A DNA stretch of 37,046 nucleotides from Candidatus Anaerotruncus excrementipullorum. Lineage in GTDB: Bacteria; Bacillota; Clostridia; Oscillospirales; Ruminococcaceae. The notes below the pieces were generated by a model. That model saw only the letters and a list, made by a program, of their open reading frames with translations. It was not told the DNA's origin and did not search any database. The DNA is taken from assembly GCA_019114825.1 (NCBI GenBank), contig DXES01000080.1, positions 1-37,046 of the forward strand, read 5' to 3'. The position numbers and the translations under genes are program-made. Positions 16,601 to 25,117 of this stretch are shown one piece after another (the stretch's first letter is position 1; each line of letters begins with the position of its first letter).

Positions 16601-16674
16601 CCGGGGGCTACACAGGCGGTCAGCTGTACCAATAGGGATGCCGCTAGAAAGAGGGAAAGAAATTTCTTTTTCAT
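13618..16674 (-). CDS. M16C (presequence protease/PreP-like) metallopeptidase lipoprotein
   Basis: Inverted zinc motif HVFEH in NHVFEHAVLASSGKYP; GKTYNTYLNAFTNLTFTIYPVAS; M16C-type organisation. Signal peptide with LTAC lipobox from ATG at 16674. Confidence 0.85.
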   Translation of the reverse strand: MKKKFLSLFLAASLLVQLTACVAPGGEASQAASSQPAASQPAQEQPAGPEAAPQIGEEIAGFTLTSVEPFAPLDANLLSFTHTVSGAQLLYIQNDDTNRAFAVAYRTPQVDETDTNHVFEHAVLASSGKYPSHDLFFDLMGKTYNTYLNAFTNLTFTIYPVASQSEEQLQKMADAYLSCMVDPSFLKDERFFQREALRYMLYDVDDPIQMGGTVFSEDTGRMTDISLNAMRNLLQALYPGEYAANMLGWAFENYEGLTYEHTVATYDRAYHFDNSLLLLYGDLDYQSFLAFLDGEYLSHYPAQGTDLSAYDDPPTQSGYVEVALPIPAYEGSATRDVSYIFYAMDLDGADWTQLAEYDLLSSAFNMVGSPFRENLYNAGITSLGSAGVGIDSAKPFFAFMLQSANPEDAAPFKAVVEQTLAQVAEEGLDPALVESILKAKEIGDYTTLEQADVIIENIFPYVAYKWVQTGETDSLLDQNAAFDTLRQDTDQQLIRQLTANLQNAQRSALVTSTPQPGLAEQILQEQADYLAEKKAGMTQAELEQLVADTLAFDEWNALQMQNEDLSIPVADLPLEEPLPQVTQRQEEGITYLTVPSGMEGIGSYAVYFDTSTIPQEDLYYLRLYLLLADQLGTKTHTATEMNQLAMQYLYGYTLGTKYPDSGAFANPFVYLQWYALPQDTEDSLDLLLELFGQLDLNPEEVLYAIDQILPQSDLSRADEMDLALLLAQTVSGASYQYAEMLSGQGFYEFLAQQRAQLDADPAAMDTLTAKLQEISGHILHRDNLVVMAAAPADTLDGFCALAGEKLGALPSLPKAQAAHAFPQYPDQFAVVTEGSTTTTAAVLDAKKLENLSGTLFPFLYALENQYLVPTIRFQGLAYSAGVLVSSQLNQLSVYSYSDPNPAASVAAIAQIPDVLAELELTQEELDGYILSAYSLVTRPTGKLERMMIAMQYTLSGFDTGLQQRLAREMLEATPADREAAVEAMRTLWEDMRLVTVGNAALIQAAAEVYDAVYDYRQG

Positions 16675-16797
16675 GGCTCCTCTTTTTGAGCTGCCAGCGC
16701 CCTTTGGGGCAGCACTGGGCAGACGAACGCCAAGGTTTTTGCAGGCCATCCGGCCCTTCCACCATCATACCTCCGGGGGTCCTCCCCCGTCAAGGGC

Positions 16798-16819
16798 TCC
16801 TGCCGGATATCCGGCAGGA
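16798..16819. promoter_or_regulatory. perfect 22-bp loopless palindrome between divergent genes
   Basis: TCCTGCCGGATATCCGGCAGGA. Confidence 0.6.
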
Positions 16820-17070
16820 AATGAGATGTTTTTATCAGAAGGCTGGCTTTTTCTTCCTATATCCCTATACCTCCCATGCCAGTGGAAGGAGGGAATTCAC
16901 AGGCCAGAAACGGTATGGGCTTATGGCGCTGCTTTATAAATAGATGGGAAATAGCTATTAGGAAACGGTTATAGTGAATTTCACCCGGGATATGGACAAA
17001 ATGCAGCGAGCGTTATATAATTGGCCCATAGCGCGGCCCTGGGCCAACGGCGAGAAAACAGAAAGGGGAT

Positions 17071-18036
17071 ATGAGAAGGATGATTCTGTCGATTGCAGAG
17101 ATCCCGGAAAACCTGTTGGAAATGGTAAAGGAACGCACCGGGGAGTCGATTACCGTGTGTGAATACCGGGCCAACACCGAAAAGGCGCTGCAGCTGGTGC
17201 AGGAGGCAGAGATCCTGCTCACCTGGGCGTTCCCTGTCAACGAGGGCCTGTTTGATAAGATTGACGATTTCAAGCTGGGCTGGATCTTCGCTTTAAGCGT
17301 CGGGGTGGATCACATGCCCTTCCAGCGGCTGAAGGAGCATGGCACCGTTGTTTCCACCATCCGCGGCCTGTCCAATTCCAATGTCTCCGAGCATATCCTG
17401 AGCCTGATGCTCTCCTTTAGCCGCCGCCTGCCGCTCCTATTTGAAAACCAGAAAAAGAAGCTGTGGGATACCAGCTTCCCCATGGATGAGCTGTATAGCC
17501 GGACGCTCTGTATTGTAGGGGCGGGCAACATCGGTGTAGAGGTGGCGAAGAAGGCCAAGGCCTTTGGCATGCGGGTGATCGGCGTGGATCTCTTCCCCCG
17601 GGAGCTGCCGGAGTTTGACGCCATGTATGGCCTGGAGGGCAAACATACCGCCCTGGCCCAGGCGGACTATGTGGTGACGGTGGTGCCGCTGACGCCGGAT
17701 ACCTACCATCTGATCGGCGCAGAGGACTTTGCCGTTATGAAAGAGACCGCCATTTTCCTCAACACCTCCCGGGGCGATGTGATCGACGAGGAGGCCTTGA
17801 TCCGGGCCCTGGAGCAGAAACAGATCGCAGGCGCGGGCCTGGATGTGTTCCACACAGAGCCGCTGGGGCCTGAAAGCCCGCTGTGGGGGATGAAAAATGT
17901 GATCCTCACCCCGCACCGCGCCGGGGACAGCTGCCTGATGCTGGACCGGGCGATGGAACTGTTTGCCAAGAGCCTGCTCCTCTACCGCAAGGGAGAGAAG
18001 CTGCCCAACCAGCTGAACCTGGACAAGGGCTATTGA
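17071..18036 (+). CDS. D-isomer-specific 2-hydroxyacid dehydrogenase
   Basis: GAGNIGVEVAKKAKAFGMRVIGVD (NAD fold), NTSRGDVIDEEALIRAL, GLDVFHTEPL, TPHRAG. Confidence 0.9.
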   Translation: MRRMILSIAEIPENLLEMVKERTGESITVCEYRANTEKALQLVQEAEILLTWAFPVNEGLFDKIDDFKLGWIFALSVGVDHMPFQRLKEHGTVVSTIRGLSNSNVSEHILSLMLSFSRRLPLLFENQKKKLWDTSFPMDELYSRTLCIVGAGNIGVEVAKKAKAFGMRVIGVDLFPRELPEFDAMYGLEGKHTALAQADYVVTVVPLTPDTYHLIGAEDFAVMKETAIFLNTSRGDVIDEEALIRALEQKQIAGAGLDVFHTEPLGPESPLWGMKNVILTPHRAGDSCLMLDRAMELFAKSLLLYRKGEKLPNQLNLDKGY

Positions 18037-18062
18037 TCCTTTTGGGACCCTGCCAGCCGAAG

Positions 18063-18105
18063 GCGGCCGGGGGGCGCCACAGCCGTGGCGCCCCCGGCCG
18101 CTTTT
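18063..18105 (+). terminator. intrinsic terminator
   Basis: GCGGCCGGGGGGCGCCAC-AGCC-GTGGCGCCCCCGGCCGC-TTTT (one bulge). Confidence 0.8.
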
Positions 18106-18412
18106 CCAATTTTGGGAATACAGGCCGGGGGCAGCTGCCGTTTTCGCGCGGAGTGGGGCGGAAAATGGCAGTCCTTCCCAATTCAGAAAGGTTCTATTCA
18201 AAAAATATTCACCAAACCGCCTGCCTTGCCCGGTATAATAAAATAGGATTTCCTACTGGGCTTTGGATAAAAAACTGCCGTTGGGCGGATTGCGCCGGCC
18301 GGGCGGATGTGGTATGATATAGGTGGAGACATGGAATTTTCGGCGGGCGCTCCGCCCGCTTTGCAGCCGGGCCCCCGAGGCCCTAAAATGAAAAAATTGG
18401 AGGGATGCGGAG

Positions 18413-19105
18413 ATGTCCATGGGAAAGATTATGGTTGTGGATGACGACCAGAACATCTGTGAGCTGCTGCGGCTCTATTTGGAAAAGGATGGCTACACGG
18501 TGGTGATTGCCAACGACGGGGAGGAGGCCCTGGCCAAATTCCCTGCCGAAAACCCGGACCTGATGCTGCTGGATATTATGATGCCCAAGCTGGACGGCTG
18601 GCAGGTCTGCCGGGAGATCCGCAAGAAATCCAATGTGCCCATCATTATGATCACCGCCAAGGGCGAGACGTTTGACAAGGTGCTGGGGCTGGAGTTGGGC
18701 AGCGATGACTATGTGGTCAAGCCCTTCGACCCCAAGGAAATTGTGGCCCGGATCAAGGCGATCATGCGCCGCACCGGCAAGTCCGCCTCCGACAACGATG
18801 TCAAGGAGGTCAGCTACGACAAGCTGGTGGTGAACATGACCAAATATGAGCTGAAGGTGGACGGCAAGGTGGTGGATACCCCGCCCAAGGAGCTGGAGCT
18901 GCTGTACCACCTGGCCAGCAACCCCAACCGGGTCTATACCCGGGATCAGCTGCTGGATGAGGTGTGGGGGTTTGAATACTATGGCGACAGCCGCACGGTG
19001 GATGTCCACATCAAACGCCTGCGGGAGAAGCTGGAAGGGGTCTCCGACCAGTGGTGCCTCAAGACGGTGTGGGGCGTGGGCTACAAATTTGAAGTGAAGG
19101 AATAA
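18413..19105 (+). CDS. OmpR/PhoB-family response regulator
   Basis: Receiver (VVDDDQNICELL...LLDIMMPKLDGW...VKPFDPKE) and winged-helix DNA-binding domain (YTRDQLLDEVWGFEYYGDSRTVDVHIKRLREKL). Confidence 0.93.
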   Translation: MSMGKIMVVDDDQNICELLRLYLEKDGYTVVIANDGEEALAKFPAENPDLMLLDIMMPKLDGWQVCREIRKKSNVPIIMITAKGETFDKVLGLELGSDDYVVKPFDPKEIVARIKAIMRRTGKSASDNDVKEVSYDKLVVNMTKYELKVDGKVVDTPPKELELLYHLASNPNRVYTRDQLLDEVWGFEYYGDSRTVDVHIKRLREKLEGVSDQWCLKTVWGVGYKFEVKE

Positions 19106-19183
19106 TTGCCGCGCCAAAGCTGGGGGCGGGCCGGGCGCCCGCCCCTTTGTGCGGTCCAGCCCGTGGGAAGGAGGGGGCGAAGG

Positions 19184-20626
19184 ATGCGAAAAACCCTGTT
19201 CAGCAAACATTTTATCACTGTGGCGGCCATCATCCTGCTGTCCATCACCATCCTGGGCGCGGTGCTGTTGGCCTTTGCCTCCCAATATTTTAAGGAGGAG
19301 CGGTACACGCTCCTGGAGCACAACGCTCGCCAGGCGGCCGAATTGACCTATGTGAACATCAGCTGGAATGAGTTCGAGCGGGTAAACCCCTCCCAGGTGC
19401 TGCCCCTCTACGGGGTGCTGGCGGATGCCATCGAGGGGGATATCTACCTGTGCAACGCCAAGGGGGAGATTTTGCTCTTCTCCAGCGGCTCCGGCGAGGA
19501 ACACAAGAGCGCCCCTATCTCCGCCCAGGTGCTCAATACGGTGGCGGCCAAGGGCCGCTACCGGGAGGTGGGCCGGATGAACGGCCTTTACACCGACCCC
19601 TGCTACACGGTGGGCATCCCCATCCTCAACGATGCGGACAAGCTGGCGGCGGTGGTATTTGCCTCCGCTTCGGCGGACATGCTCACCACCTTTTTGGTGG
19701 AGATCCTAAAGATGTTTATCATCAGCTCCCTGGCGGTGCTGATCCTGGCGTTTGCGGCGGTCTATTTTATCACTGCCGACCTGGTACGGCCGCTGCGCAA
19801 GATGGTCAGCGCCACCCAGGCGTTCTCCAAGGGGGATTTCACCGTGCGGGTGCCGGTAGAGAGCTATGACGAGCTGGGGCAGCTGGCCATCTCCTTTAAT
19901 AATATGGCCTCCTCCCTGGCCACCACAGAGCTGACCCGCCGGTCGTTCACCGCCAACGTCTCCCACGAGCTGCGTACCCCCATGACCACCATCGCCGGCT
20001 TTATCGACGGCATCCTGGATGGCACCATCCCTGAGGAGAAGCGGGACTACTACCTGCGCATCGTCTCGGATGAGACCAAGCGCCTCTCCCGCCTGGTGCG
20101 CTCCATGCTGAACATCGCCCGGATCGAGGCGGGGGAACTGGAGATCAAGCCCGACCTGTTCGATGTGCGGGATACGGTGATCAAGACGGTCTTCTCCTTT
20201 GAAAAGCCCCTGGAGGAGAAACAGATTGAAGTGCGGGGGCTGGACGGGGAGAAGGTGATGGTGGAGGCCGATCCCGACCTGATCCACCAGGTGGTCTATA
20301 ACCTGCTGGAAAATGCGGTGAAGTTCTGCAATGAGGGCGGCTATATCGAGGTGGGCTACCACCAGGATGACAAGGCCACCTCGGTGAGCATCCGCAATTC
20401 GGGGGACGGCATCGCCAAAGACGAGCTGCCCCATGTGTTCGACCGGTTCTATAAGACCGATAAATCCCGCAGCCGGGATAAGGGCGGCGCCGGCCTGGGG
20501 CTGCACATCGTGCGTTCGATCATCAACCTCCATGGCGGCGAGATCGTGGTCCGTTCGGTGGAGGGGGAGTACTGCGAATTTGTGTTCACCCTGCCCCGCC
20601 AGAGCCACAAGGGCAAAAAGGCCTGA
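19184..20626 (+). CDS. sensor histidine kinase with HAMP domain
   Basis: Two TM segments; HAMP; H-box FTANVSHELRTPMTTIAGFIDGI; N-box NLLENAVKFC; DRFYKTDKSRSRDKGGAGLGLHIV. Start ATG at 19184 after GAAGGAGG. Confidence 0.93.
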   Translation: MRKTLFSKHFITVAAIILLSITILGAVLLAFASQYFKEERYTLLEHNARQAAELTYVNISWNEFERVNPSQVLPLYGVLADAIEGDIYLCNAKGEILLFSSGSGEEHKSAPISAQVLNTVAAKGRYREVGRMNGLYTDPCYTVGIPILNDADKLAAVVFASASADMLTTFLVEILKMFIISSLAVLILAFAAVYFITADLVRPLRKMVSATQAFSKGDFTVRVPVESYDELGQLAISFNNMASSLATTELTRRSFTANVSHELRTPMTTIAGFIDGILDGTIPEEKRDYYLRIVSDETKRLSRLVRSMLNIARIEAGELEIKPDLFDVRDTVIKTVFSFEKPLEEKQIEVRGLDGEKVMVEADPDLIHQVVYNLLENAVKFCNEGGYIEVGYHQDDKATSVSIRNSGDGIAKDELPHVFDRFYKTDKSRSRDKGGAGLGLHIVRSIINLHGGEIVVRSVEGEYCEFVFTLPRQSHKGKKA

Positions 20627-20663
20627 CCGGCGGGATTTGGAATCTATTTAAATCTGCTTCAAC

Positions 20664-20700
20664 GAATCTTCACATTTTTTGCGGATTCTTCAGGTATACT
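20664..20700 (+). promoter_or_regulatory. direct-repeat element and -10 upstream of the HtrA-like gene
   Basis: GAATCTTCA (20664) and GATTCTTCA (20684), offset 20 bp; TATACT at 20695-20700; no good -35. Confidence 0.45.
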
Positions 20701-20768
20701 AAACCCTAGAGCGGCCCCGGCGGGCCGGCGGGAAACGGAAATTTTGAACCGGAAAGGTATGACGGAAG

Positions 20769-22367
20769 ATGGATCAACGGGACCAGAACTACAATACGGA
20801 CAATACGGGTGCAACCCCTCCGGAGCAGCCCAGCCAGGAGCAGCAGCCCCATGTCTGGCGGGTGCCCCCCCAGCAGGAGGGCGGCTACCAGCCCCCCTTC
20901 CAGAGCCAGCAGGAAACCCCGTCCCAGGGCCAGCAGCCCTCTGGCGAGCCGGTGCATAACGGCTGGCAGGGCGCTCCCCAGCAGCCCCGCCCGGAAAAGC
21001 CCCCCTACCAGTGGGACTTTGACCAGTATGAGCAGGCCCGCGCCGCCCGCCCCAAGCATAAAAAGCGGGGCTTGGTGGTATTTGCGGGGATCCTGGGGGT
21101 CATCCTGGCGGTCTCGCTGGTCTCCATGGCCAGCATCGCCGTCTATACCAGCCTGGTAGCGGCTCCAGCCGCCCCGGCGGAGCCCCAAGCTGCGGCCTCC
21201 TCCCAGGAGCAGCCCGCGGCCTCTTCGGAACCCCAGGAGTGGATGGAGCTGCAGGACCAGCCCCAGGAGCAGGAGGAGGTCCTGCCCGACGGCAAGCTCA
21301 CCAACCAGCAGATCATCCGCCAGGTCTCCCCGTCGGTGGTGGCCATCACCTCCTATGTCCAGAGCCAGGGCTACCAGGCCACCGGCATGGGCAGCGGCAT
21401 CATCCTGCGGGAGGATGGCTATATCGTCACCAACGCCCATGTGGTGGAGGGGGCGATGGGCATCTCGGTGCAGCTCTCGGACGGCAAGACCTCCTATGAG
21501 GCCCGGGTGATCGGCGCGGATACCCAGACCGATTTGGCGGTGATCAAGGTGGACGCCACCGGCTTGCCCGCCGCCTCCTTCGGCAACTCCGACCAGGTGG
21601 AGATGGGGGACAAGGTGCTGGCCATCGGCAACCCCCAGTCGATGGCGTTTGCCGGCAGTGTCACCGAGGGGATTGTCTCCGGCCTGAACCGGCAGGTCTC
21701 TGCCACCGACCAGTCCACCGGCCAGGTGACCCACTATAAGAACCTGATCCAGACCGACGCGGCCATCAACCCAGGCAACTCGGGCGGCGCCCTGGTGAAT
21801 GAATACGGCCAGGTGATCGGCATCAACTCCGCCAAGGTGATCGCCACCGGCGCCGAGGGGATCGGCTTTGCGATCCCCTCCAATATGGCCCAGCCGATTG
21901 TGGATGACCTGATCAACTACGGCCGGGTTACCGGCCGGGTGATGCTGGGCATCACCGCCCAGGAGATCAATGAGGTCCAGGCCCGCCTGAACCAGGTGCC
22001 CACCGGCCTGTTGGTGATCTCCACCCAGGAGGGCAGCGACATCTCCCAGAAGGGGATCATCCCCGGGGATATCATCACCAAGGTCAATGACAAGGAGATC
22101 ACCGTCCTGCAGGATCTGACCGATGAGCTGGAGGGCAAGAAGCCGGGCGACCAGGTGAAGCTGGAGGTCTACCGCCCCAGCAACCTGCCGGGGTCCCAGG
22201 GCAGCTTCTTCGAGGTGGAGATTGCCCTGATGGAGGACACCGGCGAGGAGCTGCAGCCCCAGCAGGAACAGTCCCAGCAGGAGCAGCCCCAGCAGGAACA
22301 GCCCCGGGCCCAGCAGGATCCCTACGGCTGGTACCGCAGCCCCTTCTTCTGGGATTTCTTCGGCTGA
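20769..22367 (+). CDS. membrane-anchored HtrA/DegP-like S1C serine protease with PDZ domain
   Basis: TM; trypsin-like core (IVTNAHVVEG, DLAVIKVD, QTDAAINPGNSGGALVNEYGQVIGIN), PDZ (IIPGDIITKVNDKEI); Q/P-rich N-terminal and C-terminal tails. Confidence 0.92.
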   Translation: MDQRDQNYNTDNTGATPPEQPSQEQQPHVWRVPPQQEGGYQPPFQSQQETPSQGQQPSGEPVHNGWQGAPQQPRPEKPPYQWDFDQYEQARAARPKHKKRGLVVFAGILGVILAVSLVSMASIAVYTSLVAAPAAPAEPQAAASSQEQPAASSEPQEWMELQDQPQEQEEVLPDGKLTNQQIIRQVSPSVVAITSYVQSQGYQATGMGSGIILREDGYIVTNAHVVEGAMGISVQLSDGKTSYEARVIGADTQTDLAVIKVDATGLPAASFGNSDQVEMGDKVLAIGNPQSMAFAGSVTEGIVSGLNRQVSATDQSTGQVTHYKNLIQTDAAINPGNSGGALVNEYGQVIGINSAKVIATGAEGIGFAIPSNMAQPIVDDLINYGRVTGRVMLGITAQEINEVQARLNQVPTGLLVISTQEGSDISQKGIIPGDIITKVNDKEITVLQDLTDELEGKKPGDQVKLEVYRPSNLPGSQGSFFEVEIALMEDTGEELQPQQEQSQQEQPQQEQPRAQQDPYGWYRSPFFWDFFG

Positions 22368-22490
22368 GCCGCCCCGGACGGCCAAATCCGGCAAATTTCC
22401 CGCCGCGTTGGCGGTATCCTAAACCAGTTGGGCGCCCCGAAAGCTGTTTAGAGGGCCGGCTGCCCGGCCCGCAACCCCAAGGAGTCTGCC

Positions 22491-22922
22491 ATGAATGAAA
22501 AAATGCCAGTTTATAACACATTGGTGCTGGTGACCGACCAGTTCGCCTGCGAGCGGATCATCAAAGCCGCCCGGGTGATCGCGGACCTTTCCAACACCCC
22601 CCTGCAGGTGCTCAGCGTCATGCGGCCGGGCGTCCCTGCCAACCCCCAGGCGCTGGAGCACCTGTTTGGGGTGGCCAAGGAGTACGGGGCCCGGATGACG
22701 GTGGAGTTTTCCGACAACCCCCAGAGCGCCATTGTCCACTTTATCCGGGATAACCGGGTGGTCAACGCCATCACCGGTATGCCGGATGGGGAGGACTCGA
22801 TCCTGGTGCGGATGTGGAAGACCCTGCTCAACGTCCAGTTCTTCACCGTCAGCCCCAATGGGGAGCTGCATGAGGTGTTGGAGCGGGAGTACCGCCGGGA
22901 ACTGCTGGGCACACCGGGCTGA
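22491..22922 (+). CDS. Usp-like (universal stress protein fold) small protein
   Basis: NTLVLVTDQFACERIIKAARVIADLSNTPLQVLSVM...AIVHFIRDNRVVNAITGMP; resembles a single Usp domain. Confidence 0.55.
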   Translation: MNEKMPVYNTLVLVTDQFACERIIKAARVIADLSNTPLQVLSVMRPGVPANPQALEHLFGVAKEYGARMTVEFSDNPQSAIVHFIRDNRVVNAITGMPDGEDSILVRMWKTLLNVQFFTVSPNGELHEVLEREYRRELLGTPG

Positions 22923-22954
22923 CCGGCCCGCGCCAGGGAGGAGTTGGCAAGCGG

Positions 22955-23944
22955 ATGAATATCACCATTAAACAGATCGAGTTTAAAAGCTCCAACGGCC
23001 AGGCCCAGATATTCGGCTGGATCTACCAGCCGGAGCGGGCCCGGGCCGCGGTGCAGATCGTCCACGGCATGTCCGAGCACATGGGCCGCTACCATGAGTT
23101 TATGCGGATGCTGGCCCAAAACGGCTATGTGGCCTGCGGCATCGACCAGCTGGGCCACGGGCGCTCGGCCGGGGAGGGCCCCAAGGGCTTTTTTGCCGAA
23201 CAGGACGGTTGGAAACGCCTTTTGGACGACCAGGCCCGGTTTGGCAAGATCGTCTCCAGCGAGCTGCCCGGGCTGGAGTGCTTCCTTTTGGGCCACAGCA
23301 TGGGGTCGTTTATCGCCCGGCTGTATGCCGCCCGCTACCCCAAGGCGCTGGCGGGCCTGATCCTCATGGGCACCGCCCGGGCGGGCCTGCGCACCGAGAT
23401 GGCCATGCGGATGGCCGCTGCCGCCGCCAAAAAGCATGGCCCCTACTTTGTGGACCACAGCTTTGATAAATACCTGTTTATCCCCTTCAACCAGCATTTT
23501 TCCCCCAAGGTCACCGATTTCGACTGGCTCAGCCGGGACGCCCAGGCGGTGCAGCAGTATGTAAACGATCCCGCCTGCGGCTTTACCTTCACCACCTCCG
23601 GCCTGCGGGATCTGTTCACCCTGCTCAACAGCTGCAACCAGCCCAAATGCTTTGCCGCCCTGGAAAAATCCATGCCGTTGCTGCTGGTCTCCGGGGAGCA
23701 GGACCCGGTGGGGGAGTTTGGCATGGGGGTCACCCGGGTGTACGACCGGTATTTGAAGGCGGGCATGCAGGATGTGGAGCTGGTGCTCTACGACGGCGCC
23801 CGCCACGAGCTGCTCCACGAGACCAACCGCCAGCAGGTCTTTCAGGACCTATTGGACTGGCTGGACGCCCACGGCCCCGCTGGGGCCGCGCCCCTGGGCC
23901 CGGAGGAGCCGGAGGAGGGCTTTTTCGATTCCGACTACCTCTAA
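22955..23944 (+). CDS. alpha/beta hydrolase (serine aminopeptidase S33 / monoacylglycerol lipase-like)
   Basis: VHGMSEHMGRYHEFMRMLAQNGY, GLDQLGHGRS-like GIDQLGHGRSAG, nucleophile elbow LGHSMGS, late His in YDGARHELLHETN. Confidence 0.88.
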   Translation: MNITIKQIEFKSSNGQAQIFGWIYQPERARAAVQIVHGMSEHMGRYHEFMRMLAQNGYVACGIDQLGHGRSAGEGPKGFFAEQDGWKRLLDDQARFGKIVSSELPGLECFLLGHSMGSFIARLYAARYPKALAGLILMGTARAGLRTEMAMRMAAAAAKKHGPYFVDHSFDKYLFIPFNQHFSPKVTDFDWLSRDAQAVQQYVNDPACGFTFTTSGLRDLFTLLNSCNQPKCFAALEKSMPLLLVSGEQDPVGEFGMGVTRVYDRYLKAGMQDVELVLYDGARHELLHETNRQQVFQDLLDWLDAHGPAGAAPLGPEEPEEGFFDSDYL

Positions 23945-23954
23945 AGAAGCCATA

Positions 23955-23993
23955 AAAAATCCCGCCTGCGGGCTCCCCGCAGGCGGGATTTTT
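23955..23993. terminator. bidirectional terminator between convergent genes
   Basis: AAAAATCCCGCCTGCGGG-CTC-CCCGCAGGCGGGATTTTT (perfect 18-bp stem). Confidence 0.85.
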
Positions 23994-23998
23994 GCTGC

Positions 23999-24928
23999 CT
24001 ATTCCCCGTAGAGGCCGGAGGAGAGATACCGGTCCCCCGAGTCGGGGGCCAGGGCCACAATCAGCTTTCCGGCGTTTTCCGGCCGCTGGGCCAGCCGGGC
24101 GGCAGCGCAGATGGCCGCCCCTGCCGAGTACCCGGCCAAAATCCCGTCGGTGCGGGCGATCTGGCGGCAGGTGTCCCGGGCATCCTGGGTGGAGACGGTG
24201 AGGAACAGGTCCACCGCCGAGCGGTCCAGGTTGCCGGGCAGGAAGTTGGCCCCGATCCCTTGGATGCCGTGGGGGCCGGCGTGGCCGGCGGTGACCAGGG
24301 GGGATTCAGCCGGCTCCACAGCGGCCACCTGGATGGCGGGGTTGTGGCGCTTGAGGGCCCGCCCCACCCCGGAGACGGTACCGCCGGTGCCGAAGCAGGC
24401 CACAAATACTGCCACCTGCCCATCGGTATCCCGGAGGATCTCCTGGGCGGTGGAGGTCTCGTGGGCGGCGGGGTTGGCGGGGTTGTCAAACTGCCGGGTC
24501 AAAAAGGCGCCGGGGGTCCGGGCAGCCAGCCGGTCGGCCTCCTCCACAGCCCCCTGCATCCCCGCTGCGGCGGGGGTGAGCACCAATTCGGCCCCCAGGG
24601 CGGCCAGCAGCTGCCGCCGCTCCAAGCTCATGTTCTCCGGCATGGTGAGCACCAGCCGGTACCCCCGGATGGCGCAGACGAACGCCAGGCCGATGCCGGT
24701 GTTCCCGGAGGTGGGTTCGATCACCACGCCGCCGGGGCCCAGCGCCCCCCGGGCCTCCGCGTCCAAAATCATGGCGTAGGCCGCCCGGTCCTTCACCGAG
24801 CCCAGGGGGTTGCGGGATTCCAGCTTCACCACCAGCCGGGCGGGCAGCTGGTGCAGGGCGTTGTAGCGGGTGAGCTCCACCAGCGGGGTGGAGCCGATGA
24901 GCTGTGTGAGGTCGTGCTTGATATACAT
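23999..24928 (-). CDS. cysK: O-acetylserine sulfhydrylase / cysteine synthase
   Basis: LIGSTPLVELTRYN..., KLESRNPLGSVKDRAAYAMI (PLP Lys), EPTSGNTGIGLAFVC, GTGGTVSGVGRALK, GIGANFLPGNLD. Start MYIKHD with AAGGAG; the longer ORF in the track is upstream read-through. Confidence 0.9.
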   Translation of the reverse strand: MYIKHDLTQLIGSTPLVELTRYNALHQLPARLVVKLESRNPLGSVKDRAAYAMILDAEARGALGPGGVVIEPTSGNTGIGLAFVCAIRGYRLVLTMPENMSLERRQLLAALGAELVLTPAAAGMQGAVEEADRLAARTPGAFLTRQFDNPANPAAHETSTAQEILRDTDGQVAVFVACFGTGGTVSGVGRALKRHNPAIQVAAVEPAESPLVTAGHAGPHGIQGIGANFLPGNLDRSAVDLFLTVSTQDARDTCRQIARTDGILAGYSAGAAICAAARLAQRPENAGKLIVALAPDSGDRYLSSGLYGE

Positions 24929-25088
24929 GGCGCGCTCCTTTCCAGAGGGGGGAGGCCGCAGGCCCGGGCGCGGCAGCGTTTTGCAGGCCCGGCGCGGCCG
25001 GTTGATAATTTCATTGTAGCACGCCAACTGGAAAAAACAAGGGAACTGGGCGGCCGGAAAAAAATTTCCCATATGTAAAGAAACCCAC

Positions 25089-25117
25089 TTGACAGCCAGC
25101 CCCCAATCCGGTATAAT
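25089..25117 (+). promoter_or_regulatory. sigma-A-type promoter of the ylxM-ffh operon
   Basis: TTGACA-N17-TATAAT. Confidence 0.85.

Noticed and set aside
16680-16780. Possible tRNA upstream of the M16 gene
   Set aside because: No cloverleaf or T-loop/CCA end could be assembled on either strand.
19106-19183. Upstream extension of the histidine kinase ORF
   Set aside because: Starts at a non-ATG codon directly after the regulator stop; a good SD (GAAGGAGG) precedes ATG 19184 and a normal TM N-terminus.
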